A DNA stretch of 16,290 nucleotides, taken from JAPXLN01 sp033809515. Its GTDB lineage: Bacteria > Bacillota > Sulfobacillia > Fermentithermobacillales > Fermentithermobacillaceae. The notes under the pieces are model-generated. The model was not told the origin of the DNA. It saw only the letters and a list, made by a program, of their open reading frames with translations, and did no database searches. Shown here piece after piece: positions 1 to 6,466 of the stretch. The position numbers and the translations under genes were made by a program. The DNA lies in assembly GCA_033809515.1 (NCBI GenBank), contig JAPXLN010000022.1:1-16290 (forward strand). Direction: 5' to 3'. Every line of letters begins with the position of its first letter. Within the stretch, counting starts at the first letter, position 1.

Positions 1-1264
1 TAGCTTCGCCCTTGGTCCGCGGATACACGATGTTGGCCAGAGTGATCCCGGCGGAAACCATGACAAGTGCGGTCATATCGATAGAACCAAGGAAACTGTT
101 TCCGGTCTTCTCCATCTCCAAAAGAACAATGGGCAAAATGGCCGCATGGTAAACACCGCCGATGATAGCAGGCCACATAAGAAACCCGGCCACAGCGCCG
201 GCAACAATGGGGTTGAAGCCGACCAGCGTATCGATGAGAGTCCTAATGCCGTTTCCGGCCCAAAGGGCAACAGGAGCAATGAGGAAGTACACTGCAAGCC
301 CTGCAATGAGCCCCGACAGGCCGCCGGCCACAATGTTAGCTGTGGTGGCAGGAAATCGCCAGTTAAAGCACGCTACGATCAGATAGGAAACCAGAACGCC
401 TGCAAGAACGCCGCCTACAATTCCGCCCAGTATCCCGCCGCTGACCGACAGGGTCCCTGCCACAACGCCCGCTACAATGGCCACTTCATCAAGTTCTGAG
501 ACCTGCTTAGCGGCCACCACCGCTACGATCACAGGAAGAGCGCCGATCATGGTGTCAAATATCCCGGTAAAAACTCCCAGACCCGGGATCTTCCCTATTG
601 CCAGTGTCAATGCCATGGCGATGAAACCAGGCAGGGCAGCCATCATGATCCCACGGAAGTTCACCCTTGACCACGGTGAGCCCTCCCGGTCCGCGGCCTT
701 TGTACCGCCTCTGCCAATCATAGGACGGTACTTGAGGTCCCAATGCTTGGCAAGGGCTGACATTCCGGCGATGGCTCTTGTACGGTTGGTGGTTCCGGTA
801 GTCCCGGAAACCGCTATTACCGAAAGGCCCATTGACTGTGCCTTGGCCATGGAAGTTCCACCGGTTCCTACGGCCACCAGGTTTCTGGCGGCTGCAGCCG
901 AAATGCTGGCCTGGTTGACACCGTCAGGATCGGCGCTGACAAGGAACAGGCCGTCTATGAGGCCTTTTTCAATGTCCGCCGCGACCTCCCGGTCAGACTC
1001 CTTTGCCTTCTCATTCACCTCCTCTAGCGAACCACTGAAAATGACTTCCGGTGAGCCATTCGCCAGAACATACAATTCAGCAGGTGTATCAGGACCTGCC
1101 TGGTCCATAGATGCCTTGGCCGCTACAAACAGCACCTTCGACACAACCACTCCGGCGGCGTCTGCCTGGCGGATCACTTCCTCAATAAGGTTAACCGGAT
1201 TCTTCCCGCCAAGGTTAAAGAGGTTTCCGCCGCTCGAACCGATCAAAGCGATTCTCTTGGGCAC
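1..1264 (-). CDS. PTS EIIC-like membrane transporter with cysteine-free N-terminal domain (partial, C-terminus off window)
   Basis: An open frame of at least 421 codons begins at a GTG preceded by GGGAGG with an 8-nt spacer and runs off the left edge. Residues 1-185 form a soluble, glycine-rich alpha/beta domain (IGSSGGNLFNLGG near 8-20, SADPDGVN near 110, GTGGTSMA and SGTTGTTNRTR near 133-163). From about residue 207 there are six or more hydrophobic segments rich in Gly/Ala, including a GGVYHAAILPIVLLE stretch typical of EIIC-type permeases. The overall pattern resembles proteins annotated as 'PTS sugar transporter' in Bacillota (PTS_EIIC_2-like). The N-terminal domain has no cysteine, so it lacks the usual EIIB phosphorylation residue, and no EIIA or HPr gene is visible nearby. 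The substrate is unknown. The gene is divergent from a NamZ muramidase gene, which suggests but does not prove uptake of a cell-wall sugar. A long shadow frame exists on the opposite strand. Confidence 0.72.
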   Translation of the reverse strand, partial: MPKRIALIGSSGGNLFNLGGKNPVNLIEEVIRQADAAGVVVSKVLFVAAKASMDQAGPDTPAELYVLANGSPEVIFSGSLEEVNEKAKESDREVAADIEKGLIDGLFLVSADPDGVNQASISAAAARNLVAVGTGGTSMAKAQSMGLSVIAVSGTTGTTNRTRAIAGMSALAKHWDLKYRPMIGRGGTKAADREGSPWSRVNFRGIMMAALPGFIAMALTLAIGKIPGLGVFTGIFDTMIGALPVIVAVVAAKQVSELDEVAIVAGVVAGTLSVSGGILGGIVGGVLAGVLVSYLIVACFNWRFPATTANIVAGGLSGLIAGLAVYFLIAPVALWAGNGIRTLIDTLVGFNPIVAGAVAGFLMWPAIIGGVYHAAILPIVLLEMEKTGNSFLGSIDMTALVMVSAGITLANIVYPRTKGEA

Positions 1265-1441
1265 CTGTAGTCCCTCCCACTTCGTCTTGCCGTCCAGGAT
1301 CGCTGTACAGCCGTGTTTGGGCCCGGTGTCGGTACGCGGCAGCGCAAATCCTCGACGATTCTGCCTGTCTCTGTCACCATGTAGTTTGCCCTGACCCGGA
1401 ACAAAATCTCACCCCGGACGTCAGAGAACCCGGGAGTTCGA

Positions 1442-1447
1442 CATAAT
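1442..1447 (+). promoter_or_regulatory. Possible -10 element (CATAAT) for the NamZ gene
   Basis: CATAAT lies 40 nt upstream of the chosen ATG at 1488, in the divergent intergenic region 1265-1487. No convincing -35 hexamer sits 16-18 nt upstream, so this is only a weak candidate. Confidence 0.3.
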
Positions 1448-1474
1448 GCCAGCCGCAAAATTGATGAAAAACGC

Positions 1475-1480
1475 AAGGAG
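1475..1480 (+). promoter_or_regulatory. Ribosome binding site that decides the NamZ start
   Basis: AAGGAG lies 7 nt upstream of the ATG at 1488. The longer alternative start at 1446 has no comparable site, and it would place 14 extra residues ahead of the signal peptide. This supports 1488 as the start. Confidence 0.8.
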
Positions 1481-1487
1481 ACAAAAC

Positions 1488-3140
1488 ATGCGCAGAAAAC
1501 CTGAATCTATGCAAGCATCTATGGTCGCACCTTCACGTGCGTCTTTTCGTGCATCTTCGTGTGCAACTTCGCTTGCATTTCTACTTACACTTAGCGTCAT
1601 TGCATCCGTCCTCTTTCTTCCTCACACGAGGCCTGTTCAAGCAGCAAACTTCATTGAGTTCAAACTAGGTAACGAGGTGCTGTACAGCCGTTACCGTCAC
1701 CTCATTGAAGGCAAGAAGGTAGGTCTCATCACAAATCAAAGCGGCGTCAACCGCCGGGGACAAAGCACCATAGACGTGCTGGCCAACGACCCATCGCTCA
1801 CCCTGAAAGCTCTCTACGGACCGGAACACGGCATTGACGGTCAAGCCAAAGCCGGGGAATGGGTTGAATCATATACTCACCCAACCCTGAATATTCCCGT
1901 TTACAGCTTGTACGGGCCCACCCGGGAACCCACAGAGGCAATGCTCAAAGACATCGACGTTCTCCTCTACGATGTTCAAGACGTAGGATCCCGCACCTAT
2001 ACTTACATTTCCACTCTCCGAAACGCTATAACAGCGGCCGAAAAATACGGCAAACCGGTAATCGTCCTTGACCGCCCCAACCCTGTTGGATGCGAGATCG
2101 TTGAGGCCCCGGTACTGGAAGACAAGTTCCAGTCATTTGTCGGAATTGACAACTTGCCCATGGCTCACGGAATGACCGTCGGAGAGCTGGCCCTCTTTTT
2201 CAACCGGAAGATCGGCGCCGACCTGACAGTCGTACCCATGGAAGGCTACACCCGGGACATGATCTACCAGGATACGGGCCTGGAATGGGTTGCGACCTCG
2301 CCTAACATACCCGACATTGACTCGGTTTTTGGCTACATGGCTACCGGGCTTGGAGAAGGAACCGGCATCTATCAAGCAGACAAGTTCAAATGGATAGGCG
2401 GCGCAGGCATTGACGCCGAGAGGTTCGCAGACATGCTCAACTCTGCAAATCTTCCCGGCGTAGAGTTCATTCCCGAAGCGATCGGGTCCCATGGCGGCGT
2501 CAGACTAAGCATCACTGACTACCATACGTTCAACCCTGCCAAAACGGGCTTCCATGCCCTGGCCTATGCCAGACAGCTCACCGGTTTCAAGGTGCCCAAG
2601 AGCGGACCCACGAACATTATAATGTTCGATAAGGTAATGGGCACAGACAGGGTCGGCCAATGGCTGGAGCAAAAGCTTTCCCCTCAAGAGATAGAACGCC
2701 GGTACAAGCAGGAACTTGAGAAGTTCAAGCGAGAGCGCCGCCACTATCTTATATACGGGTACCTGGGTGAATACACAGAAAGCGGACAAGTCGGGGTTAT
2801 AGTCAACAACGTCCCCATATTCTTTGACTCAACCCCCTACATAGACACTAACAACCGCACCATGGTCCCGGTCCGGGCCATCTGCGAAGCTCTTGGGGCG
2901 CAAGTGGGCTGGGACGCTGCTCTGCGCAAAGTGACAATCGCGAAAGGCGAAACCAAAGTAGAACTGCGCATTGGCAGCCCGGTCATAAAGATCAACGGTA
3001 CAGAGCAAGAGATGGACACTGTGCCGGTGCTGCAAAACAACCGGACCATGGTTCCCCTTCGCTATCTGGGAGAAGCTCTTGGAGCTGATGTAAACTGGGA
3101 TGGGGCCAGACGCCTTGTGACCGTTGACCGGCAGCCCTGA
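1488..3140 (+). CDS. namZ: Secreted NamZ-type exo-beta-N-acetylmuramidase (DUF1343) with C-terminal stalk domain
   Basis: The product is 550 aa. A long, Arg/Ser/Ala-rich n-region, a hydrophobic core (about residues 26-45) and a VQA|AN site near residue 52 make a signal peptide. Residues about 61-425 match the NamZ/DUF1343 family: KVGLITNQSGV, YGPEHG (Glu113, the conserved acidic residue of the family), YDVQDVGSRTYTYIST, VLDRPNPVG, HGMTVGEL and SPNIPD...GLGEGTG. NamZ enzymes release N-acetylmuramic acid from the non-reducing end of peptidoglycan fragments, here presumably outside the membrane. Residues about 435-548 form two copies of the copper-amine-oxidase N-terminal-like 'stalk' motif (NNRTMVPVRAICEALGA...W and NNRTMVPLRYLGEALGA...W), which may anchor the enzyme to the envelope. 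Well-studied Bacillus NamZ lacks this stalk. The gene is divergent from the EIIC-like gene and convergent with the amidase gene. The family call is strong; the precise activity is inferred. Confidence 0.88.
   Translation: MRRKPESMQASMVAPSRASFRASSCATSLAFLLTLSVIASVLFLPHTRPVQAANFIEFKLGNEVLYSRYRHLIEGKKVGLITNQSGVNRRGQSTIDVLANDPSLTLKALYGPEHGIDGQAKAGEWVESYTHPTLNIPVYSLYGPTREPTEAMLKDIDVLLYDVQDVGSRTYTYISTLRNAITAAEKYGKPVIVLDRPNPVGCEIVEAPVLEDKFQSFVGIDNLPMAHGMTVGELALFFNRKIGADLTVVPMEGYTRDMIYQDTGLEWVATSPNIPDIDSVFGYMATGLGEGTGIYQADKFKWIGGAGIDAERFADMLNSANLPGVEFIPEAIGSHGGVRLSITDYHTFNPAKTGFHALAYARQLTGFKVPKSGPTNIIMFDKVMGTDRVGQWLEQKLSPQEIERRYKQELEKFKRERRHYLIYGYLGEYTESGQVGVIVNNVPIFFDSTPYIDTNNRTMVPVRAICEALGAQVGWDAALRKVTIAKGETKVELRIGSPVIKINGTEQEMDTVPVLQNNRTMVPLRYLGEALGADVNWDGARRLVTVDRQP
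1525..1584 (+). repeat. Degenerate 12-bp direct repeats within the NamZ signal-peptide coding region
   Basis: Five consecutive 12-bp units start at 1525, 1537, 1549, 1561 and 1573, of the form GTGCATCTTCGT with variation. They encode a 4-residue periodicity with Ala at a fixed position (VAPS, RASF, RASS, CATS, LAFL). The repeat accounts for the unusually long, Arg/Ser-rich n-region of the signal peptide. Confidence 0.6.
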
Positions 3141-3299
3141 CCTTAGACCTTAGGGCAATAGCCGAAAACCCGGGCAAGCGGCACCGGCAGTGAAGGCCCC
3201 ATGGGTCTAATGACCCGCATAGCCGGCCTGCTCGGTTATTCGGCAACCAGCCCCACCATCATCGGCCGCCTCTTGGTACCAACCGGTCTGCCTGCAGGT
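3141..3299. other. Convergent intergenic gap between NamZ and amidase genes
   Basis: This gap separates the ends of two convergent genes. A short hairpin, GGGTC (3203-3207), loop TAAT, GACCC (3212-3216), is present, but neither side has a T-tract. No intrinsic terminator can be called and no gene is supported. Confidence 0.4.
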
Positions 3300-4910
3300 C
3301 TACTCCAGCTTTGGAGACTTGCGGGCTTGCGTCACCTGCTCAAAGGCGTAGGCCAGCCTGATCAATACCGGCTCAGAGTACGCACCTGCAGCCAGGGTGA
3401 CCCCAACAGGCCTGCCTTGTTGTGTGTATCCTACGGGCACGGTTATGGAAGGGTACCCTGCTCTTGCCGAAATGGCAGCATTCATAATCAGCGGGAACAA
3501 AATAGCGTCCAGCCTGTGCTCATTGAGAACCGAGTCAATGCTTTCCCTGGAAGTCCGGTCCTCCTCAGCCCTGCCTGCAATGTAGTCCGGCTCGGTCAGA
3601 GTCCCGCTGGTGGCCTCGGACTTCACCAGAACCGTCTGACCGTACTTCAGCATCACGTCAGGCCGGCTGTCATTGAACTCCACTAGTTCCTTCAAAGAGT
3701 GAACTGCCACGTTAGCCGGTAAACGCGACAGGTACCTGTTTATAGCTGGCTTGAACTCATGGATCAGGCTGCTCGACTGCCACCTCCGGGGACGGGTCAC
3801 AATGACTTCAACGATCTCAGCTCCTGCATCCTTGAAAGCTTCCTCTGCGGCTGAGATAAGCGCAACTCGTTCCTCATCCAACCGCTCCAAAAACGACCGA
3901 GCAAAGCCTATACGGGCCCCCTTCAGCCCATCCCTGTCAAGAAACCGGGTATAGTCGCTGTAAAACCTGCCTTCGCTTGCCCAGGTGGCCACGTCCTCCT
4001 CATCGACTCCGGTCAAAACGCCCAGAAGAACAGCCGCGTCCTCAACAGTCCTAGCCATAGGACCAGGGGTATCCTGAACGTGAGAAATGGGGACCACTCC
4101 TGAGCGGCTCAGAAGGCCCACTGTAGGCTTGATCCCGACCAGCGAGTTATTACACGCAGGGTTCAAAATAGACCCGGACGTCTCCGTTCCTATAGAGACA
4201 GCTGCCAGGTTTGCGGCCACCGCAGCCCCCGACCCCGAACTTGAGCCTCCCACATCATGAACGCCGGGCCCGTAAGGGTTCAGCACCTGGCCGCCCCGGG
4301 AACTGTATCCGTTGGGCATTTTATCTGTCATAAAGTTGGCCCACTCAGTCATGTTGGCCTTACCCAGGATAATGGCTCCTGCCTCCCGCAGTTTGCGCGC
4401 TACAAAGGAGTCCCTCGGCGCATACGAATCAGCAAGCGCCAACGACCCGGCACTGGTGTGCATCATGTCAGCAGTATCTACATTGTCCTTTACCAAAACA
4501 GGTATGCCATGGAGAGGCCCCCTTGGCCCCTTCCGAGCACGCTCCGCATCCAGCGCCTCTGCAATCAGAAGCGCCTCAGGGTTCAACTCCAGAACCGAGT
4601 TCAGCCCCGGACCCTGCCTGTCATAAAGAGCAATACGGTCCATGTAGGCCCTGACAATATCCCTTGAGGTCAGCCTCCCGGACGACATTCCCTCCTGGAG
4701 CTTCCTGATGGTCGCTTCCTCCACATACTTGCGGGCACAATCATCCCGGCTGCAATCGCAATCCCGACTGCAATCGTGATCTCGGCTGCAGGACTCCAGC
4801 TTTGATCCGGCCATACATAACGCCCCCATTTCGTTTCTAGAAGGATGGAACCTCTTTCTGGATGGAATCACCATGCTCGCTTTCTCTGCGACTTCCCGGA
4901 TCCCCTGCAA
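3300..4910 (-). CDS. Amidase-signature (AS) family amidohydrolase
   Basis: The product is 536 aa from a TTG start, 15 bp after the stop of the upstream gene at 4926. The AS catalytic triad can be placed: Lys141 in VLVKDN, a cis-Ser in the GGSSSGSG loop (residues 221-228), and the nucleophile Ser247 in GTETSGSI. RGPLHGIPVLVKDNVDT and the Gly/Ser-rich core are typical of peptide-amidase-like members and GatA paralogues. It probably hydrolyses an amide or peptide C-terminal amide in the cytoplasm, but the substrate cannot be read. No signal peptide is evident. The first 62 residues are extra relative to the family, which normally begins near EEATIRKLQEG; this part is Cys/Asp/Arg-rich and encoded by an 18-bp repeat. 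The start is uncertain: the TTG has a poorly spaced G-rich upstream stretch, and in-frame ATGs lie at 4874 and further downstream. There are no gatB/gatC neighbours, so a tRNA amidotransferase role is unlikely. Confidence 0.85.
   Translation of the reverse strand: MQGIREVAEKASMVIPSRKRFHPSRNEMGALCMAGSKLESCSRDHDCSRDCDCSRDDCARKYVEEATIRKLQEGMSSGRLTSRDIVRAYMDRIALYDRQGPGLNSVLELNPEALLIAEALDAERARKGPRGPLHGIPVLVKDNVDTADMMHTSAGSLALADSYAPRDSFVARKLREAGAIILGKANMTEWANFMTDKMPNGYSSRGGQVLNPYGPGVHDVGGSSSGSGAAVAANLAAVSIGTETSGSILNPACNNSLVGIKPTVGLLSRSGVVPISHVQDTPGPMARTVEDAAVLLGVLTGVDEEDVATWASEGRFYSDYTRFLDRDGLKGARIGFARSFLERLDEERVALISAAEEAFKDAGAEIVEVIVTRPRRWQSSSLIHEFKPAINRYLSRLPANVAVHSLKELVEFNDSRPDVMLKYGQTVLVKSEATSGTLTEPDYIAGRAEEDRTSRESIDSVLNEHRLDAILFPLIMNAAISARAGYPSITVPVGYTQQGRPVGVTLAAGAYSEPVLIRLAYAFEQVTQARKSPKLE
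4743..4790 (-). repeat. 18-bp tandem repeat (2.7 copies) inside the amidase N-terminus
   Basis: Units occupy 4743-4760, 4761-4778 and a partial 4779-4790. Each encodes a six-residue Cys-Ser-Arg-Asp-containing repeat, giving a cysteine- and aspartate-rich stretch at residues about 41-58 of the amidase. The period is a multiple of three, so copy-number change would keep the frame. Confidence 0.75.
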
Positions 4911-4925
4911 CCTGCCCCGCCCACA

Positions 4926-5846
4926 CTATGCCAAAGTCACTTGCTTTCCATTGAGACCCAGCTTATAGGAAGTGGCCCAGACTGAGCCCGGCTCGTAGCC
5001 CGGGGGCAGTGCTCCGAAGACTGTTGGGCCGCTCTCAGACTGAATCCATACCCCTGGGATCTGAAGACCGAGCCTCAGGGGATCAGGCACCGCAACCACA
5101 GTCCCGGTAGGCATGTCTCCGGTATCGACATAACGAGTTTCCCCCCACCAGGAGTAGACCCTCACACTGGATAGCTCCAGGGGAAAAGACAAAGCGCCAT
5201 GGAGATACCTGTTCCAACCACCCACCCGGTTTTCCCGGCGCTGCACCGTGGTCTTAGCTCGCACATGCAGACCGGGCATAAGGCGCACCACATCGAACCC
5301 GAGCAGTCCCAGGTTATCCAACAGAGGCCCGGTGCCCGGCGCACTGAGGGCAATGATGAGGTGAGGCTGGATGGCACAGGCCTTGGCACACTTAAGTTGC
5401 ACGCCAACACGGGGGCTCACCAGGCCTGACGTGTCCACAAGGATTATGTCTGCCCCTGCCTTCTCTGCGTACCGGACACAAGCTTCAGCGCCGGTCACAA
5501 CGGGAAGATGCCTCCCGTACGGAGATGTACTCCCGACTAAGTATGACCCTTGCCGCATAGCGCCTCTCAACGAGGCCGGCTGCCGCGACAGGCCTTCCTG
5601 CCCCTCACACTGTCCCACAAAACCGTAGGAAATAAACCCGGGAGGCCCTACGTCAGCCTGACCCACGTCAGTATCAACCACAGCGACTCGCCTTGAGATC
5701 CTCTGGAAGTGCCGGGCAAGTAAGGCGACAAGTGTGCTTTTTCCCGTATCGGGTTGGCCGACCACCATAATCCTGGACCGTTCAGGAAGCTTTGAAAGCG
5801 CCCTGCTGAGTCCATCGCCATAGAATGCATCGCCATATTCCGTCAA
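4926..5846 (-). CDS. Clp1/Grc3-like P-loop protein (putative polynucleotide 5'-hydroxyl kinase)
   Basis: The product is 306 aa. Walker A is GQPDTGKST at residues 30-38, followed by the VVDTDVGQADVGPPG block (57-70) diagnostic of the Clp1_P/Grc3/Nol9 kinase fold, then GSTSPYGR (105-112) and a VDTSGLV strand (137-143). In eukaryotes and archaea these proteins phosphorylate RNA or DNA 5'-hydroxyl ends; the bacterial members are little characterised. The C-terminal 100 residues resemble the beta-rich domain that follows the kinase in this family. The start is TTG, because no in-frame ATG precedes the Walker A region except Met27; a GGGGCGGG stretch 8 nt upstream is a weak ribosome binding site. 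It is followed 15 bp later by the amidase gene, so the two are probably co-transcribed, although no functional link is obvious. No RNA ligase, phosphatase or tRNA-repair gene is adjacent. Confidence 0.75.
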   Translation of the reverse strand: MTEYGDAFYGDGLSRALSKLPERSRIMVVGQPDTGKSTLVALLARHFQRISRRVAVVDTDVGQADVGPPGFISYGFVGQCEGQEGLSRQPASLRGAMRQGSYLVGSTSPYGRHLPVVTGAEACVRYAEKAGADIILVDTSGLVSPRVGVQLKCAKACAIQPHLIIALSAPGTGPLLDNLGLLGFDVVRLMPGLHVRAKTTVQRRENRVGGWNRYLHGALSFPLELSSVRVYSWWGETRYVDTGDMPTGTVVAVPDPLRLGLQIPGVWIQSESGPTVFGALPPGYEPGSVWATSYKLGLNGKQVTLA

Positions 5847-5990
5847 GAGATAGCCCGCCCCTAAGCATTTTCACGCATCCCTCACGACATGGCCTCCGTC
5901 GTAAGCATCACGCAACTCCAGGCTTGCGGACGCCCCGGCGCAGTTGCCCCGAACGCAGCAAGCGCCTTTATTATCCGACCCCTGCAATAC

Positions 5991-6371
5991 TCATGACCTG
6001 GGCGTCCCATCTGCATGGAAGCGTTTCCTGAGAGCCCTTTCAGTTGGGATAATCGACAAAAGCAGTGCTAGAACCTGAGCAAGCATAACAGCCATCACAC
6101 AGCGTTCAAACTCACCTGAAGTCTGACATGTGAGCCGCGCTGCAACCAGAACAACCAGCGACACGAGGCCCAGAACGAGACCGGCGAGGAGCCACACCCT
6201 TGAGTGATATCTGTGAGCGAAATCCCAGGTCTCCTTGTTTTTCATAGACATAGCAGTCCTGTAGCCATATACCCAGTTCATGCTTTGGGGCGGGTGATTC
6301 CGCCACAATGCTCCAATACCTATCATGGTCACTGGAATCAACATGGTCATAACAGACAAGAAGACTTTCAT
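5991..6371 (-). CDS. Small SdpI-family integral membrane protein
   Basis: The product is 126 aa from an ATG with GGTGAG 6 nt upstream. Hydrophobic segments lie at about residues 2-22, 59-80 and 92-108. Between the first two is the SdpI/YhfL hallmark NWVYGYRTAMSMKNKETWDFA (about 32-52). Bacillus SdpI gives immunity to the SdpC toxin and signals to a repressor, but most family members are uncharacterised and this one lacks the extra N-terminal DUF1648-type part of SdpI. No sdpC- or sdpR-like gene is visible here. The frame stays open upstream into the repeat array as far as 6944, but a promoter at 6421-6429 and the good ribosome binding site favour 6371 as the start. Confidence 0.8.
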   Translation of the reverse strand: MKVFLSVMTMLIPVTMIGIGALWRNHPPQSMNWVYGYRTAMSMKNKETWDFAHRYHSRVWLLAGLVLGLVSLVVLVAARLTCQTSGEFERCVMAVMLAQVLALLLSIIPTERALRKRFHADGTPRS

Positions 6372-6420
6372 CGCTAACTCACCTTCCCCGTGTGGAGAAA
6401 ACACAACGGCTGCTACTTGC

Positions 6421-6429
6421 ATTATACCA
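6421..6429 (-). promoter_or_regulatory. Extended -10 promoter for the SdpI-family gene
   Basis: On the minus strand the sequence reads TGG followed by a perfect TATAAT, an extended -10. The -35 region (about 6444-6449) is poor, consistent with an extended -10 or an activated promoter. Predicted transcription starts near 6413, giving a leader of about 40 nt. The repeat array begins about 40 bp upstream of this -10. Confidence 0.65.
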
Positions 6430-6466
6430 CCAGGCACCCAACTGTTTCCTGCAGCCCGGGCACTTC

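Noticed and set aside
477..1394. 305-codon plus-strand frame
   Set aside because: It is antisense to the EIIC-like gene, which has a good start, membrane segments and family motifs. The plus frame has a low-complexity, Ala/Pro/Ser-rich translation typical of a shadow.
3203..3216. Intrinsic terminator after NamZ
   Set aside because: The stem is only 5 bp and no T-tract follows on either strand.
3300..4910. GatA (glutamyl-tRNA amidotransferase subunit A)
   Set aside because: There are no gatB or gatC neighbours, the N-terminus differs, and the sequence is closer to stand-alone peptide-amidase-like enzymes.
5925..5965. Hairpin and TAATAA element between the SdpI-family gene and the Clp1-like gene as terminator or promoter
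   Set aside because: A GGCGC...GCGCC stem and a TAATAA-like -10 are visible on the minus strand. There is no T-run and no -35 at proper spacing, so neither call is supported.
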